This document shows, in pieces, positions 1-8,869 of a stretch of DNA of 47,356 nucleotides (positions within the stretch are counted from its first letter, which is position 1; every line of letters begins with the position of its first letter). Made by a program: the position numbers and the translations under genes. The stretch is from an uncultured Eubacteriales bacterium (GTDB lineage Bacteria; Bacillota; Clostridia; Oscillospirales; Acutalibacteraceae): assembly GCA_949068525.1 (NCBI GenBank), contig CARTIQ010000007.1:1-47356 (forward strand), given 5' to 3'. Below the pieces are notes generated by a model, which saw only the letters and a list, made by a program, of their open reading frames with translations, was not told the origin of the DNA and ran no database searches.

Positions 1-38
1 TGGTTAGTGATGACCTGGGAAAATAGGGAGATGCCAAC
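1..38 (+). rRNA. rrf: 5S ribosomal RNA, 3' end only (partial)
   Basis: The first bases read like the last third of a bacterial 5S rRNA: a GACCTGGGAAAATAGG stretch resembles the loop E/helix IV region (usually CTGGGAGAGTAGG), followed by a short GATGCCAAC end and a T-run. The gene starts outside the window. tRNA-Asn follows after about 20 bases, the usual arrangement at the end of an rRNA operon. The call rests on pattern similarity of a short piece, and the exact 3' end is uncertain. Confidence 0.6.
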
Positions 39-60
39 TTTTTATTTGTGAAAAAAATAA

Positions 61-135
61 TCCTCCTTAGCTCAGTGGTAGAGCATGCGGCTGTTAACCG
101 CAGGGTCGTTGGTTCAAGCCCAACAGGGGGAGCCA
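61..135 (+). tRNA. tRNA-Asn (anticodon GTT)
   Basis: Complete cloverleaf with a seven-pair acceptor stem (61-67 with 125-131, one T-G wobble), D arm with AGCTCAGTGGTAGAGC, anticodon GTT at 93-95, T arm with GGTTCAA, and an encoded CCA at 133-135. It sits directly after the probable 5S rRNA end, so it is probably co-transcribed with the rRNA operon. Confidence 0.97.
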
Positions 136-138
136 TAG

Positions 139-163
139 AACCTCCATCAAATGGAGGTTTTAT
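139..163 (+). terminator. Rho-independent terminator after tRNA-Asn
   Basis: AACCTCCAT and ATGGAGGTT form a nine-pair stem around a three-base loop, followed by a T-rich tract. It starts four bases after the tRNA CCA and ends the rRNA/tRNA transcript. The following stretch to about 335 is AT-rich and shows no gene. Confidence 0.85.
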
Positions 164-337
164 TTATTCTCCAAAAATAAAAAAGTTTTAATGAAAAAAT
201 AAAAACTTACTAAGAAAACTAACTGTACGAGTGGTAAACCGGAAAAAACAAACAAAAAATATGCTTTATTGACCACAAAAAGAGTTTAAGGGAAATTTTG
301 CAATTGAAAGGTTAGTGTATTTTGCGCAACGCTGAGA

Positions 338-376
338 AAAAAGGCTCTACATCAATAATGATATAGAGCCTTTTGT
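338..376 (-). terminator. Terminator of the surface protein gene (possibly bidirectional)
   Basis: GGCTCTA arms at 343-349 and 364-370 pair around a loop of about 14 bases. Read on the minus strand the hairpin ends in TTTTTT, and read on the plus strand in TTTTGTTTT. It lies 14 bases beyond the stop codon of the large minus-strand gene. Confidence 0.8.
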
Positions 377-389
377 TTTGTGCGTTGGG

Positions 390-3300
390 TTACTGTTTAT
401 TGTTTTTCTTTTTCCGTTTTGCTGCTATTATAAACATCAAAAATATTAATAATAGCATGAAGCCGCCTGTTGATACGTAAGCAATCTGTTGAGGAGACAA
501 GTTTGACCACCATTGTCCTGCTTTTTCATTTCCTGGTGCGTTGTTATTACTGTTATCTCCTTCTGATGCCGATGCTTCGTGAATTAGCCCTTTAGATATG
601 TTTTCTTCTTGCCTAGATTTAGGCTGTTCGATTGATTCATTACCTTTGTTTGTTTTAGCTTTTTCTTCATCTGTCAATTCGCCTAAGTATATCTTTATAG
701 GGAAATAATTAGAAGTTATTGTAACATACCATTTTTTGCCAAATTTATTGAGATGGCCGTTTTCACCAGCTTTTGATAGCCTATCCTTGAAGACATCTTT
801 GTCAATTCCGTCTGGAATCTCAACAGATACTTCAACAGGTGCACTGAGCGGCATCGGCAGAGAATTTCCGCATTCATCTACCAGCCAAATCTTGAAAATG
901 TCATCGATATAGTCTACAACAGCAATAACCTTTGTGCCAGATGGCAATATTCCGGCAGGATCTCGAACAATAACTTGAGTTTGTTCCCCTCTAACATCTG
1001 TCTCTGTTGTTAAAACGGGTTCATCTTTTTTACTGCTTCCTAATGCTGCTTTTTCTGCTTCTGTAAGCTCATCGTAGATAAAGTAAGGTGAAAAGTGCCT
1101 TAACTTCATCACACCGAATTCATCGAAGCCTTCAGGGTATGGCATCCCTTCAACATAGGTCACTTCGACGCTTTCATCCTCTCCTGCCTGTATATAAAAG
1201 CCTCGCAAATCGTCTTTATCCCAATCATCACCAATTTGGACATAAACGTTTACAGGAGTAGGTAATGTAGAATAGCGCGTACCGTCTGGCGCAATAACAC
1301 CTATTCTGAAGAGCCAACCACGATTTTCTTCCACTTGCTGCCGAGTTTCTTCATCAATATCTGCAAAAGCTTCCGGATGTTCCCTAGTGTTCAACCACTG
1401 TACGTAAAATCTAGAACCAGATACAAAAGTGTTTGCTCTATTATCGATACCGTACCATGCTGATGTACCATCGGATTCTTCTAACAGCCAGACTATTCCA
1501 TTCATATCTGTAGTTTCTGGTGAAATTATTACACTAGTTGTCCCATCCTCTTGGGAGATTGTGTAAATCTTTGTTACCGTGCCGTTATAGTTGCCGTTAC
1601 CAGTTATGGTTATGGTTTTATTGCCAACATTTGTCATGTCAGATGGCAGAGTAATCGTGTAGTGAGTATCTTTGGTTAGGATAGAGGTACCATCCTTTAC
1701 GGTAATCGTTGGGTTATGAGGGCTATCTGTATAAGTACCGGAGGATGAATCTAAACTTACAGTCATCCCAGTTGCTGTTAAAGACTTTTTGTTAATCGTG
1801 AATTTTGCTGACACAAAGGTTATATTGTAGTTCGGGTTGTTTGCGTTTGTTAAAGTTCCTTGGGTTATATTATATTCGCCAGCATTTTCTCCTGCTGCTC
1901 TTGCTAAGGCCCCAGACAATGTTTCGGTACCAACCAAGGCTGTGTTAGTGTATGCAAAAGATGTTGGGTCACTCTCACCGAAGGTTTTGCTTGCAGCAGT
2001 AGCCGTAACGGTTACATCTTTTTTGTTAATCGTGTAAGTCCCGTTGTTAAAGGTAATATTGTAGTTGGAGTTTGAAAAGGCGGTGTCTTGAACTATATCA
2101 TAAGTGCCAACATTTGGGAAGTTTGCTGTTTTATTGATTTTCAAACTACCAGTTAAGGTGTCGCTGCCAACTAAGCCCGATACAGTCTTTGTTAATTCTA
2201 CTTCGGCTTCGCCATAAACCTGAGTTTTGTTATCAGCCGTAACAGTTAGAGCCTTTTTAGCAACAGTGAACGGAATAGCTGTTTCTAAGTAAGCAGTAGC
2301 AATTACTTGTCCGTTTTCGCCTTTAATTTCACTTGCTTTACCAATGCTTGTTAAATGTGTTTTTCCTTGTTCTGTGGAGGGATAAAATTCTACTGTAAAG
2401 GTTCTTGTTTCACCCTCTGCAGTAACATTCCCAACAAAGGTGTTTTTTCCGTGCTGATCGCCATATAGACGGCGGGACCAATCCCATTCTCCTGGGATAG
2501 AACTTCCATCAGCAAACTTCGGTTCTCCAAGCATGGACTTTAAGCTATTTCCGTATTCCAATTTATCGCCGATTTTATCACCATATGTTGCATCTATTAC
2601 TATTTTATAACTAGCAGTTTTTGCCTGATTTTTGCCATATTTCCCTTCGTTTAAGGTTACCGTTACTTCTTTTATGCCTGCCGATATAGTATCTTCTGGC
2701 CAAGTAACCGTGTAGTCGTTATTAGCACCTTCTGTTAGCGTGGTATTTCCGTCCTTTACTGTAACTGTCGGTTTTTGAGAGGTACCATTGTATGTAAAAG
2801 TTGTTGGACTTAAGGTTACGGCTATATTTTCTGTAGAAGCAGTGATTGTATATGTTGCATTTTTACTACCGGTGTAGTTGCCAGCACCAGTTACTGTTAT
2901 AGTTTTGTCGCCAACAGTTGTCATATCAGTTGGCTTAGAGATCTTATAGTCTGTTGTTATGGCTAAAGTTTTTGCGTTCCCGCCGACTGTAATTTCGCTA
3001 TCGGTTACTGTAACTGTTGGGCTATGTGCCGACCCTGTATATGAGCCCGATGTGGGATTTAAGCTTAATTTTATTTGCTCATTATTAGTTATGTTTTTCG
3101 AGTTGATTGAGAACACATCCGTAAAAATTTTCAAAATTCCGTTGGTAAAGTTTTTGATTTTAGCGTTTTCAGTGTTTTTACTTGCTAGGGTGCCCTGAGT
3201 TATGCTATAACTTGTGAGCTCGGGTGTGGATGGTGCGTCGTGTGCAAGCTTACCGGTTAAGCATACGCCTAAAATATCTCCGGTTAAGACTTCATTTGTG

Positions 3301-4751
3301 TCGGAGTCTGTTACTGTGTATGTAAGCGGATCCGGAATGGCTTCTCTTTGCAGTACGTAGGTATCGTCAGCTGTTATGTCTAGGTTCCGCTTGTATATTT
3401 CAATTTCTTCTATACCAAAATGCGGGTATTCGCCCTCGATAAACACCCACAAGGGGGTTCCATTGTCCTTTACAGCGTCTGCAATGCCTGGCATGTTGGT
3501 TCTAGCGGCATCACCTTGCATTTGCGCAGTGGTTAGGCCTTTTACATTGGTTCCCGCACTTTCATCGGATTTCCAATGAATAGCACATATATTCCCAGGT
3601 AGATCTTTGTTGTAATAACAATTGCTAAACGCCCCACTAGACAAATAAGCTTGAGCAACATATGCAATGCCCGACGTATTATGGTATGGAGCTGAACTAC
3701 TGGCCCCTAAACGAGAACTAGAAAAGCAGTTTTTGACTACACTGCCTGCTAAGTTGGATCCGTAGGAAAGTATACCAGAAGTGTCTCCATTTCTGGCATA
3801 AACATCACCTAAATTGCAACAATTATTGATCTTAATAGTGCCGCCGCTACCTGCTTCGCTCAAAAGGCCGCTGCAAGAGAACCCATATGGGCTTAACCCA
3901 TAAACATTTGCGGCGTTGCAGCAATTTTCTATTGTCGTATTAGTCTTCCCACACGAATAATTAGCAAGACCTCCGACTCCTCCTATGTAGTTTGTTGCTA
4001 AAGAGTTGCCCTGAATAACAATATTTTTTAAGCAAGCACCGTTTAAGAAAGAAAACAACCCGCCACCGTAAGTATACATGTTAGAAATAGAGTACATGCC
4101 GCCGTCAAAGGTACCAGAAAAAGCTTCCCCAGCAGTCTTTCCGATTGCTTCCCAGGCATTTTCAATCGTTCCGGTAATGTTTATGTTATACGTGCCGTTG
4201 CCGTTGTCTAGGTAAGCTATATTTAGCCCGCTGCCACCCAGGTCAATGTCGCTGGTTAGGCGCACAAACTTATTAGCAAAGTTATTTCCTTCGTTTACAT
4301 ATTTTGCAAACGCTGCAAATTCGGCTGCTGTGCCAATTTCTAGCGCGGTTTCTTCGGTACTATATGAGCCATCTTTAATATACTCTTGAAGCATGTTATT
4401 GTAAAAAGTTCCGTCATACTTGCCTTCGTCGCTCCATATACTGTTTGTAGTTAGCATGTCCTCGTTACTACCGTTAACCCAAATTTCATTAAGCGTACTG
4501 CCTGCTGGCGGGGTGCCCCAGGGGCTGCCTGCGCTGTCGCTAAGCGGTGCCACAGAAGCAGGCTCGGACGCTTCTGTGGGGGCCCCAAAAGTTGTCCAAC
4601 TTGCTAGGCTTTGTCCCACCGTAAACAGTAGAGAAACGCCTACTGCTAAAACAACTATTTTTTTAGTAAAATATGTCACTAAATTTAATTTCTTGGAATT
4701 TATTTTGTAGTTTTTATGAGTTTCCACAAAGATATGCCTAAAAATATCCAT
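390..4751 (-). CDS. Large cell-surface protein with GLUG-like beta-helix and MBG/Ig-like repeats
   Basis: A 1453-residue predicted surface protein of unknown ligand. I start it at the ATG at 4751 because AGGAG lies ten bases upstream; an in-frame extension to 4871 has no ribosome binding site. Residues 31-50 are a hydrophobic export segment. Residues about 130-420 contain a GLUG-like beta-helix (FSGTFDGGMYSISNM). From about 455 to 1075 there are MBG/Ig-like repeats, including VYGEAEVELT and TFGESDPTSF units of MBG_2 type, each introduced by INKK or AKK and an LTVTA-like strand. Residues about 1080-1380 form a two-copy stalk (HFSPYFIYDELTEAEKA and SNYFPIKIYLGELTDEEKA). The end is a transmembrane segment (about 1424-1444) followed by a Lys/Arg tail. 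No LPXTG motif is visible, so it may be held by the membrane segment alone. It stands alone between tRNA genes. Adhesin is the likely role but is inferred. Confidence 0.85.
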   Translation of the reverse strand: MDIFRHIFVETHKNYKINSKKLNLVTYFTKKIVVLAVGVSLLFTVGQSLASWTTFGAPTEASEPASVAPLSDSAGSPWGTPPAGSTLNEIWVNGSNEDMLTTNSIWSDEGKYDGTFYNNMLQEYIKDGSYSTEETALEIGTAAEFAAFAKYVNEGNNFANKFVRLTSDIDLGGSGLNIAYLDNGNGTYNINITGTIENAWEAIGKTAGEAFSGTFDGGMYSISNMYTYGGGLFSFLNGACLKNIVIQGNSLATNYIGGVGGLANYSCGKTNTTIENCCNAANVYGLSPYGFSCSGLLSEAGSGGTIKINNCCNLGDVYARNGDTSGILSYGSNLAGSVVKNCFSSSRLGASSSAPYHNTSGIAYVAQAYLSSGAFSNCYYNKDLPGNICAIHWKSDESAGTNVKGLTTAQMQGDAARTNMPGIADAVKDNGTPLWVFIEGEYPHFGIEEIEIYKRNLDITADDTYVLQREAIPDPLTYTVTDSDTNEVLTGDILGVCLTGKLAHDAPSTPELTSYSITQGTLASKNTENAKIKNFTNGILKIFTDVFSINSKNITNNEQIKLSLNPTSGSYTGSAHSPTVTVTDSEITVGGNAKTLAITTDYKISKPTDMTTVGDKTITVTGAGNYTGSKNATYTITASTENIAVTLSPTTFTYNGTSQKPTVTVKDGNTTLTEGANNDYTVTWPEDTISAGIKEVTVTLNEGKYGKNQAKTASYKIVIDATYGDKIGDKLEYGNSLKSMLGEPKFADGSSIPGEWDWSRRLYGDQHGKNTFVGNVTAEGETRTFTVEFYPSTEQGKTHLTSIGKASEIKGENGQVIATAYLETAIPFTVAKKALTVTADNKTQVYGEAEVELTKTVSGLVGSDTLTGSLKINKTANFPNVGTYDIVQDTAFSNSNYNITFNNGTYTINKKDVTVTATAASKTFGESDPTSFAYTNTALVGTETLSGALARAAGENAGEYNITQGTLTNANNPNYNITFVSAKFTINKKSLTATGMTVSLDSSSGTYTDSPHNPTITVKDGTSILTKDTHYTITLPSDMTNVGNKTITITGNGNYNGTVTKIYTISQEDGTTSVIISPETTDMNGIVWLLEESDGTSAWYGIDNRANTFVSGSRFYVQWLNTREHPEAFADIDEETRQQVEENRGWLFRIGVIAPDGTRYSTLPTPVNVYVQIGDDWDKDDLRGFYIQAGEDESVEVTYVEGMPYPEGFDEFGVMKLRHFSPYFIYDELTEAEKAALGSSKKDEPVLTTETDVRGEQTQVIVRDPAGILPSGTKVIAVVDYIDDIFKIWLVDECGNSLPMPLSAPVEVSVEIPDGIDKDVFKDRLSKAGENGHLNKFGKKWYVTITSNYFPIKIYLGELTDEEKAKTNKGNESIEQPKSRQEENISKGLIHEASASEGDNSNNNAPGNEKAGQWWSNLSPQQIAYVSTGGFMLLLIFLMFIIAAKRKKKNNKQ

Positions 4752-4947
4752 AATTTTCACGCTCCTATTTAAGGTATTTTGGGTAACCTGTATTTTACCA
4801 TATTTTTTTGTCTTGTAAAGTGTTTTTTTGTAATTTTTTATCATAATATTTTCTTTTATGGCAAAAAACAAAAGTAATATTTTAAAAAATATAGATATAT
4901 TGCAGTTGTTTTTTTCGTTTTGAACTTAAAACCAAAATAAAAAATTG

Positions 4948-4976
4948 TTGACAAGTTTAGCAGATCATAGTATAGT
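4948..4976 (+). promoter_or_regulatory. Sigma-A promoter of the tRNA-Thr/tRNA-Tyr unit
   Basis: TTGACA at 4948-4953, a 17-base spacer and TATAGT at 4971-4976: five of six and six of six consensus bases at ideal spacing. It ends 22 bases before tRNA-Thr. Confidence 0.88.
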
Positions 4977-4998
4977 AGTTAATTGTAGGGAGTAATTA

Positions 4999-5074
4999 GC
5001 TGGTGTAGCTCAGTTGGTAGAGCAGCTGATTTGTAATCAGCAGGTCGGGGGTTCAAGTCCGTCCACCAGCTCCA
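4999..5074 (+). tRNA. tRNA-Thr (anticodon TGT)
   Basis: Acceptor stem GCTGGTG (4999-5005) pairs perfectly with CACCAGC (5064-5070). Anticodon TGT is at 5032-5034, the T arm carries GGTTCAA, and CCA is encoded at 5072-5074. The 149 bases between it and tRNA-Tyr contain a small hairpin (AAAATGATT...AATCATTTT near 5132-5152) but no third tRNA that I can fold. Confidence 0.97.
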
Positions 5075-5223
5075 TTTTTTGTGTACGGGCCGAGTCGGGC
5101 TTACAGCCTAAGAGAGTAAGGGACGTTAAGAAAATGATTGATAATCATTTTTAGTGACGGAGTGTGATGGCGGCATAATTGTTTTTTAAAAACCATATCA
5201 AAGTGTGAGGAATTTTTATATAT

Positions 5224-5308
5224 GGGAGATTTCCAGAGTGGCCAAATGGGGCAGACTGTAAATCTGTTGTCTACGACTTCGGTGGTTCGAATCCACCATC
5301 TCCCACCA
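5224..5308 (+). tRNA. tRNA-Tyr (anticodon GTA)
   Basis: Class II tRNA with a long variable arm. GGGAGAT (5224-5230) pairs with ATCTCCC (5298-5304). Anticodon GTA is at 5258-5260 and CCA is encoded at 5306-5308. An open reading frame overlapping this gene is an artefact of the tRNA sequence. Confidence 0.97.
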
Positions 5309-5331
5309 AACTTAATGATATTATTTTTTGG

Positions 5332-5368
5332 AATCAGTTTTTATTTTTTGAGAACTGATTTTAATATT
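5332..5368 (+). terminator. Rho-independent terminator after tRNA-Tyr
   Basis: AATCAGTT (5332-5339) and AACTGATT (5353-5360) form an eight-pair stem with a 13-base loop, followed by TTAATATTTTT. It closes the Thr/Tyr tRNA unit. Confidence 0.8.
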
Positions 5369-5459
5369 TTTATACTGATGGGTGGTGTTACCAATGATTA
5401 TTGCAAGGTTATTAGTGATCAGATAAAAAAACAAAAAGATGTGAGATGATAACTACAAT

Positions 5460-6101
5460 ATGACTGTGAATTTTGAGATAAACCCGGATGATATATACCC
5501 TGTGAGTGGAACTAGGTCGGTCACTTATGTTAGGCCGACTGTTACGAAGCCGAACATTATTGTGGGCGAGTTTACTTATTTTAGTGATGAGGATTTTGAA
5601 AGTCACGTTACGCACCACTATGACTTCAATGGCGATAAGCTTATTATCGGGAAGTTTTGCCAAATTGCAGCGGGCGTAAATTTTATTATGAATGGCGCGA
5701 ATCACCAGATGAATGCGGTTTCTACATTTCCATTTTATATTTTTAATGGCTGGCGGCAGGAGGTTCCGCCGATATCGGAGATGCCGCTTAAGGGCGACAC
5801 TGTTGTGGGCAATGATGTTTGGATTGGGCAGAATGCGACGATCCTGCCGGGTGTGAATATTGGAGATGGTGCTATTATTGGGGCTAACAGCACTGTGGGT
5901 TCTGCTGTTGAGCCTTATGCCATTGTTGCGGGGAACCCTGCGAGATTTATTAGAAAGCGGTTTGATGACGAACTGATTGAGGTTTTGGAGGAAGTTAAGT
6001 GGTGGGATTTGCTGGCAGAAGAGATAAATGAGCTGATTCCGATTTTGAGCTGCAGTGACTTGGAGAAAGTTAAACGCAAGCTGCGGGAACTGATTAAATA
6101 G
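5460..6101 (+). CDS. Vat/CatB-type xenobiotic acetyltransferase (streptogramin A acetyltransferase family)
   Basis: 213 residues, the normal size for trimeric left-handed beta-helix acetyltransferases that move acetyl from acetyl-CoA to a drug hydroxyl. The family signature is visible: YPVSGTRSV near the N-terminus, LIIGKFCQIAAGVNFIMNGANH with the catalytic His at residue 82, the hexapeptide-repeat stretch GDTVVGNDVWIGQNATILPG, and the C-terminal GNPARFIRKRF and KWWD motifs. I recall the same layout in Vat(D), which also has His82. It is a single gene with no clear Shine-Dalgarno; a weak TTGCAA/TAAAAA promoter (5401/5424) is possible. True streptogramin resistance is not proven, because environmental relatives acetylate other or unknown substrates. 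Confidence 0.9.
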   Translation: MTVNFEINPDDIYPVSGTRSVTYVRPTVTKPNIIVGEFTYFSDEDFESHVTHHYDFNGDKLIIGKFCQIAAGVNFIMNGANHQMNAVSTFPFYIFNGWRQEVPPISEMPLKGDTVVGNDVWIGQNATILPGVNIGDGAIIGANSTVGSAVEPYAIVAGNPARFIRKRFDDELIEVLEEVKWWDLLAEEINELIPILSCSDLEKVKRKLRELIK

Positions 6102-6123
6102 CTAGATATAATGAGATATTAGG

Positions 6124-7011
6124 CTATATGGCAACGCAATAGAGGAGCATATCTTTTAGTTGAGGGTAAATTTTATTGATGTCGCTGAGCGGGAGAGGAT
6201 TTTTGCCTTTGCCGATTTCTACGGTGAAGCCTGGTTTTGCAAATTTTTCTATAAACCAGTCTTTAAACCCACCGCCGATGGCCAATCCTTTTGGGGCTGA
6301 TAGCGTGTATCCGCTTAAAGATGCCATTTGTTGGCCTATGGTTTTGGATATTTCGGGCGTATTTTTGCCATATTCCCAATAAATCTCTTCCCCCTGGCTA
6401 TGAAAGGCTACAACATACCGAAAGTTGACGTTTTGGCATAGATTAACTAAAGCTTTTGCCTCGGGTTCGCTTTCTGGAAAGGGGCCTCCATACCGAGTTG
6501 GAGCAGGTCCGGATATTCCATTTTCGGCTTCTAGGTTATGCAGTTCATACCAATTTGCATTGAAGTTGTGGTTTATATCTACACCGCGAGCGTTTGCCTG
6601 CCAAGACGTCGTTGGCTTATTGTCCATAATCTGATTAATTAAGCTTTCATAAGGGCCAGCAGTCTGAGCGCCATTTATTGAAACCTCTACGCCATCGGGG
6701 TTAACGCAGGGGACTAGCATTAGCCCATGCTGCTTGAGACTTTCTTTGATTTTAATGCCGCTTATGTCGCTGTTTTTGTGGTAAGCTTCGCTAATTTGAT
6801 TTGCAAAAATCAAAATAAGCAAGCTGGTTAGCCATTCCATACCGTGAAAGGCTGATGCAAACAGTACTGGATCGTTGCTTGAACCGATTTTCAAACAGCG
6901 AATTCCCCTCCCGCATAGGCTTTCTCCTATTGTTTTACATTCGATAAAAGGATATTTTTGACACAAATTGTTTATAAAGGTTTCGCGCATTTTTTCGTCA
7001 AATCCAGACAT
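6124..7011 (-). CDS. M14 family zinc carboxypeptidase
   Basis: 295 residues. The M14 active site is complete: zinc ligands His56 and Glu59 in FHGMEW, His204 in VAFHSQGE, substrate-binding Arg142 and Asn147 in NARGVDIN, and the catalytic Glu266 in FTVEIGKG. There is no signal peptide, so a cytoplasmic role such as peptidoglycan-peptide recycling (as for gamma-D-glutamyl-diamino acid peptidases) is a reasonable inference. The start at 7011 has GAGGTG five bases upstream. It converges with the Vat-type gene, with only 22 bases between the two stops. Confidence 0.88.
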   Translation of the reverse strand: MSGFDEKMRETFINNLCQKYPFIECKTIGESLCGRGIRCLKIGSSNDPVLFASAFHGMEWLTSLLILIFANQISEAYHKNSDISGIKIKESLKQHGLMLVPCVNPDGVEVSINGAQTAGPYESLINQIMDNKPTTSWQANARGVDINHNFNANWYELHNLEAENGISGPAPTRYGGPFPESEPEAKALVNLCQNVNFRYVVAFHSQGEEIYWEYGKNTPEISKTIGQQMASLSGYTLSAPKGLAIGGGFKDWFIEKFAKPGFTVEIGKGKNPLPLSDINKIYPQLKDMLLYCVAI

Positions 7012-7087
7012 AATGTCACCTCATATGATTTTTTCGGGCTAGTATATAATATGAGCGGCGTGACATTGAAATTTAATCATTAAAAAA

Positions 7088-7118
7088 GTTTAGGTGACGT
7101 TGCTACAACGCCACCTTT
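7088..7118 (-). terminator. Likely terminator of the rsmI operon
   Basis: AGGTG-CGTTG and CAACG-CACCT pair with one A-C mismatch, between the rsmI stop and the carboxypeptidase promoter region. Read on the minus strand, the stem is followed by AAACTTTTTT, so the T-run is offset by four bases. Confidence 0.55.
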
Positions 7119-7151
7119 ATTAGTATATATTTTTGAATAACCGCATTTTTA

Positions 7152-7985
7152 CTATAGCTTTAAAAGCTCTTTATAGATATCTCCTTTTCTAAGGCCCGTA
7201 TCTTTGGCGATTTGCCTTGCTGTTTCGGATATGGAAAGGCCACTCTCTAAAAGCGGTGTGGCCATTTTTACAGCCTCGGTGAGGGTGACCTTGTTGTTGC
7301 CGGTTTGTTCAGCTTTATGCCCCTCGATAACCAGCACAAATTCGCCTTTTATAGGTTCGGATTCATATTTATCGATAGCACTTTTGAGGGTAGTCAAGAA
7401 TACTTCTTCATGAATTTTTGTCAGCTCCCGTATGACCGAAATTTTCCGATTACCGAAAGCTTCATAAAGATCTTTCAATGTTTGAAGCAGCTTGTGTGGC
7501 GCTTCGTAAAAGATCATTGTACGAGGCTCCAGCTTTATTGATGCAAGATGATCATTACGACTTTTTTTGTTAACGCTCAAAAAGCCTTCGAAGGTGAACC
7601 TGCCGGACGGCAAGCCAGAGACAGACAGAGCAGATACGCATGCGCACGGGCCTGGGATCATTGTGACATTGATATTTTTTATGTGGCACAAAGAAACGAG
7701 ATCTTCACCCGGGTCAGAAATTGCTGGCAAACCAGCGTCGCTAACAAGAATACAAGTCTCACCAGCCAAAACTCGGCCGATGATGTATTCCCCTTTTTGC
7801 CGTTTATTGTGCTCAAAGTAGCTAACCAGTGGCTTTTTTATCTCAAAATGATTTAACAACTTTAATGTTACGCGGGTATCCTCCGCTGCGATGAAATCCG
7901 CACTTTTAAGGCTTTCCACTGCGCGAGGAGACATATCCCCGAGGTTTCCAATCGGTGTTGCCAATAAAATTAATTTTCCGCTCAT
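7152..7985 (-). CDS. rsmI: 16S rRNA (cytidine1402-2'-O)-methyltransferase RsmI
   Basis: 277 residues. RsmI uses SAM to 2'-O-methylate C1402 in the decoding centre. The tetrapyrrole-methylase-fold signatures are visible: LLATPIGNLGDMSPRAVE at the N-terminus, AAEDTRVTLKLLNHF, SDAGLPAISDPG and VIPGP-like MIPGPCA, then FEGFLS. Two adjacent ATGs are possible; the second (7985) lies seven bases from GGAG and overlaps the upstream trmN6 stop by one base, so the two are translationally coupled. It is the last gene of the minus-strand block, corresponding to yabC in Bacillus subtilis. Confidence 0.95.
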   Translation of the reverse strand: MSGKLILLATPIGNLGDMSPRAVESLKSADFIAAEDTRVTLKLLNHFEIKKPLVSYFEHNKRQKGEYIIGRVLAGETCILVSDAGLPAISDPGEDLVSLCHIKNINVTMIPGPCACVSALSVSGLPSGRFTFEGFLSVNKKSRNDHLASIKLEPRTMIFYEAPHKLLQTLKDLYEAFGNRKISVIRELTKIHEEVFLTTLKSAIDKYESEPIKGEFVLVIEGHKAEQTGNNKVTLTEAVKMATPLLESGLSISETARQIAKDTGLRKGDIYKELLKL

Positions 7986-8758
7986 CATTTTTCTCCGTAA
8001 TATCTATAAATTTGTACCATCTCATCGGATAAATTCCCACAATCATCTTCAATTAACAGAGTAGGCAACGCAATAAGCCCCGGTCGAGCGCCATTTTTTC
8101 CCTCAACTAAAAAAAGTTTTGGTGCGGAACTTTTTCGTTGTTGCACGAACCGCAATTTTTTTGGCTCTATACCGCTTTTTTTCATAGATTCAATAACATC
8201 ACAAAGACGCTCCACTCGATGACATAGGCAAAGCCGCCCCCAAAAATTCAGAAGTTTCGCAGCACATCTAGTAACGTCGTCAATAGAGCATTCGTATTCA
8301 TGACGCGCAATTCGAATATCGCTTTCAGAGTTAACAAGTCCGCCGCCAACGGCTTTATAAGGCGGGTTACACACTACTAAATCGCAGCTATGTGGCGTAA
8401 TTTGTGGAATCTCTTTTTTTACATCAGCACAAATGACCTCGAATTTATCGCTAACACCGCTTATTTCGGCGGACCGCTCAAGCTGATAGCACGCTTTTTT
8501 TTGAATGTCTATTGCAAAAATTTTTTTAACCTCCGCGCCCAAGCTAAGCCAATACAATGGAATTGTGCCGCATCCTGTACCGATTTCTACTGCGATTTCA
8601 TGTTTTTTAGGTATAGAAAAGTCCGCCAGAATAAAAGTATCCGTCCCAAAGGTGTGCGTCTTTGAAGTGATCACCTTTACTTTTGCAGACAAGGCTTCAA
8701 CAGATTCCCCGGGCAATAGCAGTTCTTTCTCTTCTTTTGTCAATTTTTCTAGACGCAA
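7985..8758 (-). CDS. trmN6: tRNA1(Val) (adenine37-N6)-methyltransferase-type SAM enzyme (YabB/TrmN6 family)
   Basis: 257 residues with a TTG start preceded by AGGGGTG at five bases. The SAM-binding motif EIGTGCGTIPLYW and the N6-adenine catalytic motif NPPY (VVCNPPYKAVGGG) place it in the TrmN6/YabB family, and its position next to rsmI matches yabB in B. subtilis. The GIY-YIG gene (yazA) that separates the two there is absent. The exact target base is inferred from the family. Confidence 0.85.
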   Translation of the reverse strand: MRLEKLTKEEKELLLPGESVEALSAKVKVITSKTHTFGTDTFILADFSIPKKHEIAVEIGTGCGTIPLYWLSLGAEVKKIFAIDIQKKACYQLERSAEISGVSDKFEVICADVKKEIPQITPHSCDLVVCNPPYKAVGGGLVNSESDIRIARHEYECSIDDVTRCAAKLLNFWGRLCLCHRVERLCDVIESMKKSGIEPKKLRFVQQRKSSAPKLFLVEGKNGARPGLIALPTLLIEDDCGNLSDEMVQIYRYYGEK

Positions 8759-8869
8759 GTCATCACCCCTAAGGTTTTATATGCAAAGATTCAAATTAAA
8801 CGGGCATCAGCAGCCGCAAAAAGACTGGTGACACCCCACAAAAGTTAGTAGTATCAATAAATATGTAAA

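Noticed and set aside
500..560. Possible sortase motif at the C-terminus of the surface protein
   Set aside because: No LPXTG or close variant is visible before the membrane segment; NAPGN is not a convincing match.
5075..5223. A third tRNA or a riboswitch between tRNA-Thr and tRNA-Tyr
   Set aside because: No cloverleaf can be folded and no known riboswitch core was seen; only one small hairpin is present.
5222..5449. 75-codon frame on the plus strand
   Set aside because: It begins inside tRNA-Tyr and reads through its terminator; it has no ribosome binding site.
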